A DNA stretch of 36,626 bases, taken from NCBI GenBank assembly GCA_001628005.1, contig LUQU01000049.1, positions 1 through 36,626 of the forward strand. Direction: 5' to 3'. Below the pieces are notes generated by a model. The model saw nothing but the letters and a program-made list of their open reading frames with translations, searched no databases and was not told the origin of the DNA. This DNA comes from SAR86 cluster bacterium REDSEA-S09_B4. Its GTDB lineage: Bacteria; Pseudomonadota; Gammaproteobacteria; Magnimaribacterales; Magnimaribacteraceae. Positions 34,012 to 36,626 of the stretch are shown here, one piece after another (the first letter of the stretch is position 1; every line of letters starts with the position of its first letter). The position numbers were made by a program, and so were the translations under genes.

Positions 34012-35856
34012 ATGTCAGAATTTTTGAATTTAGATAGAGAAAAAGAAGCTCAAACTAAGCTTACTAAGAGGTCAATATTTTTGTTTTTATTGATAGGCTT
34101 ATTTGGGATTATGACTCTTTTTCAGATAGTTAAGTTAACCGTTATAGATTCAAGCCTATACACAACAATCTCAGATGAAAACAGAATTGTTCGTGTTCCC
34201 ATTTATCCCTCGAGAGGACTGATAAGACTTTCCGATGGTGAAATAGTTACTGAAAATATAGTCTCTCAAGCCTTAACAATATCTCCTTCCAAGATAAAAA
34301 ATATTGACCAAACACTAAGAGAATTAAAGAAGAGTTTCATCATCAATGAAAAACAACTCTTAGCTTTTAAAGATAAATCCACTAGTAAAAAACCTAAGTA
34401 TGAAAGGCTTGTTATTGCTCAAAACTTATCTCAAGAACAAATAGCAAGGTTCTCTGTAGAGGGTGATAGATGGCCAGGTTTGTCTATTGAGGCAAGACTA
34501 ATGCGTTTTAATTTATTTGGACCCATCTTTTCACATGTACTAGGTTACGTAGGACAGGTAAACCTTGAAGAAATAGAAGATAGTGTGAACTTTTCCTACC
34601 CTCTTTCTTTTCAAATAGGGAAATCTGGAGTTGAAAAGTCTTATGAAGAACAAATGAGAGGGGGCATAGGCTATAAGACTGTTGAAGTAGATGTTCACGG
34701 AAAGGAAATAAGAGAATTAACAAGAATTATTCCAAAAAAGGGAAGTGATATTTATCTTACCTTGGATAAAGATCTGCAAGAGCTTGCAAGAAATGAGTTG
34801 GCGGGTAGAAAAGGAGCTATTGTAGCCTTGGATCCGAATAATGGATTTATAAAAGCACTTGTTAGTGGTCCCGACTTTAATCCTAATATTTTAAATAAAA
34901 CTGAGATGGGTGATTTAGATATCATCCTTAACGATCTAGAAAGTCCTCTTTTTAATAGAGCTATTTCAGGGAGTTATCCTCCTGCTTCAACCATTAAACC
35001 CTTTATAGGACTTCTTGGGCTAAAAGAAGGTGAGATAGATTGGAATACTACAATCGAAGATGAAGGCTTCTTTCAATTAAATGAAGAAGGGAGAAAGTAC
35101 AGGGGGTGGAAAGAAGAGGGGCATGGTCAAGTAAATTTAACAAAATCTATAATTGAATCTTCTGATGTTTTCTTTTATCAACTTGCTACCCAGCTAACAG
35201 TTGATCGCATAGCTGTCTTTTTAAAAAAATTTGGTTTCGGTCTTAAAACTGGAGTGGATCTATATGCTGAAGCAGAGGGCATATTACCTGATAGAAAATG
35301 GAAATTAGGAGCTGTAGGAGAATCCTGGTTTGTGGGAGATACAGTAAACATAGGCATAGGGCAGGGTTATATTTCTAGTACACCTTTGCAACTTGCCTTA
35401 GCTGTCTCTTCAATTGCTACAAGAGGAAAGATTTATAAACCGAAAGTAGTATCTAAGGTAGAAGAAGAAATAATAGAAAAGGAAATTTTTCTAGAAATTA
35501 ATTCAATCAAAGAATCTGACTGGGAAAAATTAGAAAGTTCAATGGTTTCAGTCATTTCAGACTGGAGAGGAACGGCGTTTAATTTAACTGAAATAGCTAA
35601 GAATAAAATTGCTGGAAAAACAGGAACAGCTCAAATCAAAAGTCTTACTGATGAGGAGCTCACAGTAAAAGAAGAGTATGAAGACATAAGACAAGAAGTG
35701 AGTAATAGAGATCATGCTTTATTTGTCGGATATGGTCCTATCCCTGAACCCGAACTAACTGTGGTTGTCATAGTAGAAAACGGAGAATCTGGAAGTGCTA
35801 TTGCTGCTCCGATTGCTCAGAGATTAATTGATAAGTACTTGTCAAAGAATAATTAA
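34012..35856 (+). CDS. mrdA: Penicillin-binding protein 2 (elongation transpeptidase)
   Basis: A 614-aa class B PBP that crosslinks peptidoglycan during rod elongation. It has one N-terminal membrane span (IFLFLLIGLFGIMTLFQIV), a pedestal region with the R1/R3 blocks (PIYPSRGLI, FSHVLGYVGQV, GKSGVEKSYEEQMRGG) and a transpeptidase domain. The active-site motifs are S326-x-x-K329 (PASTIKP), S383-S-D385 and K536-T-G538, all within a few residues of the E. coli positions. It starts 3 nt after rlmH, and rodA begins on the next base after its stop, so SEDS polymerase and transpeptidase are made together. All catalytic residues are intact. Confidence 0.96.
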   Translation: MSEFLNLDREKEAQTKLTKRSIFLFLLIGLFGIMTLFQIVKLTVIDSSLYTTISDENRIVRVPIYPSRGLIRLSDGEIVTENIVSQALTISPSKIKNIDQTLRELKKSFIINEKQLLAFKDKSTSKKPKYERLVIAQNLSQEQIARFSVEGDRWPGLSIEARLMRFNLFGPIFSHVLGYVGQVNLEEIEDSVNFSYPLSFQIGKSGVEKSYEEQMRGGIGYKTVEVDVHGKEIRELTRIIPKKGSDIYLTLDKDLQELARNELAGRKGAIVALDPNNGFIKALVSGPDFNPNILNKTEMGDLDIILNDLESPLFNRAISGSYPPASTIKPFIGLLGLKEGEIDWNTTIEDEGFFQLNEEGRKYRGWKEEGHGQVNLTKSIIESSDVFFYQLATQLTVDRIAVFLKKFGFGLKTGVDLYAEAEGILPDRKWKLGAVGESWFVGDTVNIGIGQGYISSTPLQLALAVSSIATRGKIYKPKVVSKVEEEIIEKEIFLEINSIKESDWEKLESSMVSVISDWRGTAFNLTEIAKNKIAGKTGTAQIKSLTDEELTVKEEYEDIRQEVSNRDHALFVGYGPIPEPELTVVVIVENGESGSAIAAPIAQRLIDKYLSKNN

Positions 35857-36626
35857 ATGTCAAATAAAACACCCCTTGATTATCAGCTAAACACCTCTTT
35901 TGGAACAAAAAAGTTTACTTTATCAAAACTATTAATAGACCCAATTTTAGTTTTCTCATTGCTAACTATTCTAATTTTTGGTCTTTTCGTTCTTTTTAGT
36001 GCAAGTGGGCAAACTACAGTTATGGTTATGAAACAATCCATTTATGTAGCTATCGGTCTATTTCTAATGTTTTTTATCTCTAGATTAGATCAGAGTGTTT
36101 ATAAGAGTTTTTTAATGCATCTTTTTTGGTTTGGATTAATACTTTTAATCTGGGTTTTATTATTTCCTGCTGAGGGGTATAAAACAGATCGTTGGATTGA
36201 TTTGGGTTTTATAAGCTTTCAACCATCTGAGGTCATTAGGCTTCTATTGCCTTTAGCAGCTGCTTCTTATTTAACTAGAAATCAGAAAAGAAATACTATA
36301 AAAGACTGGTTTGTTGTATTAGTAGCAATTCTAAGCAGCAGCTTTCTTATTTTTAAACAACCAGACTTAGGTACTGCATTAATAGTACTGGCATCAGGAT
36401 GTATTCCAGTTTTTTTAGCAGGATTCCCTTTACTAATCTTAATAATTTTAATGATGGTGGTGATAGTCTCTTCTCCACTCCTTTGGGCTAGCCTAACTCC
36501 ATACATGCAACAGAGGGTTATCACCTTATTTAATCCAGAATCTGATTTACTTGGTGCTGGATGGAATATCTCTCAATCTAAAACAGCTATAGGATCAGGT
36601 GGATTTTGGGGAAAGGGTTACTTAAA
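35857..36626 (+). CDS. rodA: Rod-shape SEDS glycosyltransferase RodA, N-terminal part (3' end cut by window)
   Basis: The frame opens at ATG 35857, the base after the mrdA stop, and stays open to the window end (256 full codons). RodA polymerises glycan strands from lipid II together with PBP2. The hydrophobic segments (PILVFSLLTILIFGLFVLF and others) give at least six spans. The signature QPSE block is FISFQPSEVIRLLLPLA, with Arg where E. coli has Lys two residues on. KQPDLGTALIVLASG and GWNISQSKTAIGSGGFWGKGYL match the catalytic-Asp and C-terminal SEDS blocks. The order mrdA-rodA is the usual one. The remaining C-terminus lies outside the window. Confidence 0.95.
   Translation, partial: MSNKTPLDYQLNTSFGTKKFTLSKLLIDPILVFSLLTILIFGLFVLFSASGQTTVMVMKQSIYVAIGLFLMFFISRLDQSVYKSFLMHLFWFGLILLIWVLLFPAEGYKTDRWIDLGFISFQPSEVIRLLLPLAAASYLTRNQKRNTIKDWFVVLVAILSSSFLIFKQPDLGTALIVLASGCIPVFLAGFPLLILIILMMVVIVSSPLLWASLTPYMQQRVITLFNPESDLLGAGWNISQSKTAIGSGGFWGKGYL

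Overview
The window is a densely packed, AT-rich bacterial chromosome segment of about 36.6 kb. It holds roughly 34 protein genes, no RNA gene, no CRISPR array and no mobile element that I could recognise. Housekeeping genes (coaD, mutM, tolC, parE-parC, argD, mpl, proA-nadD-rsfS-rlmH-mrdA-rodA) have gammaproteobacterial-style sequences. They are mixed with lipid and secondary-substrate enzymes: a cytochrome P450, an APH-like kinase, an acyl-CoA dehydrogenase, a family III CoA-transferase, hotdog thioesterases, a carotenoid oxygenase and an MDR reductase. Low GC by eye, 1-5 nt gaps at most convergent gene pairs and stop/start overlaps suggest a streamlined marine gammaproteobacterium. SAR86-like is my best guess, but this is an inference and not a placement.

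Layout. 1-2400: end of coaD, then mutM and an outer-membrane TolC-type gene on the minus strand; the tolC reading frame is broken by an apparent out-of-frame internal deletion. 2486-8705: plus-strand run of thiC, peroxiredoxin, cytochrome P450, a lipocalin-like/CrtC-like protein, an APH/ACAD10-type kinase and a 149-aa unknown protein. 8706-9052: gene-poor stretch with a probable 51-aa membrane protein on the minus strand. 9053-14768: a secreted beta-propeller glycosidase-like protein, divergent parE-parC and a hotdog thioesterase. 14773-18573: an aldo/keto reductase with a broken 5' end, a membrane-anchored metallo-beta-lactamase-fold hydrolase, argD and a DUF2244 membrane protein. 18576-22031: minus-strand run of lipoprotein esterase, CaiB-type CoA-transferase and acyl-CoA dehydrogenase. 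22069-28163: PaaI thioesterase, saccharopine-dehydrogenase-like (trans-enoyl-reductase-like) protein, minus-strand PPi-type phosphofructokinase, then mpl, M19 dipeptidase lipoprotein and a Lon-substrate-binding-domain protein. 28169-31252: minus-strand DedA, carotenoid oxygenase and MDR reductase. 31299-end: proA, nadD, rsfS, rlmH, mrdA and the start of rodA.

How the genes may work together. The P450 block can be read as an oxidise-then-phosphorylate route: the P450 adds a hydroxyl, and the ACAD10/11-like kinase phosphorylates it so that it can be eliminated. The carotenoid oxygenase followed by an enal/enone reductase may process apocarotenoids. Mpl with the M19 dipeptidase fits murein peptide recycling, and mrdA-rodA build the elongation machinery. 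The most unusual features not captured by gene calls are perfect TATAAT boxes 5-6 nt upstream of three start codons, implying leaderless mRNAs, two genes broken by internal out-of-frame deletions, and a thiC gene without a TPP riboswitch.
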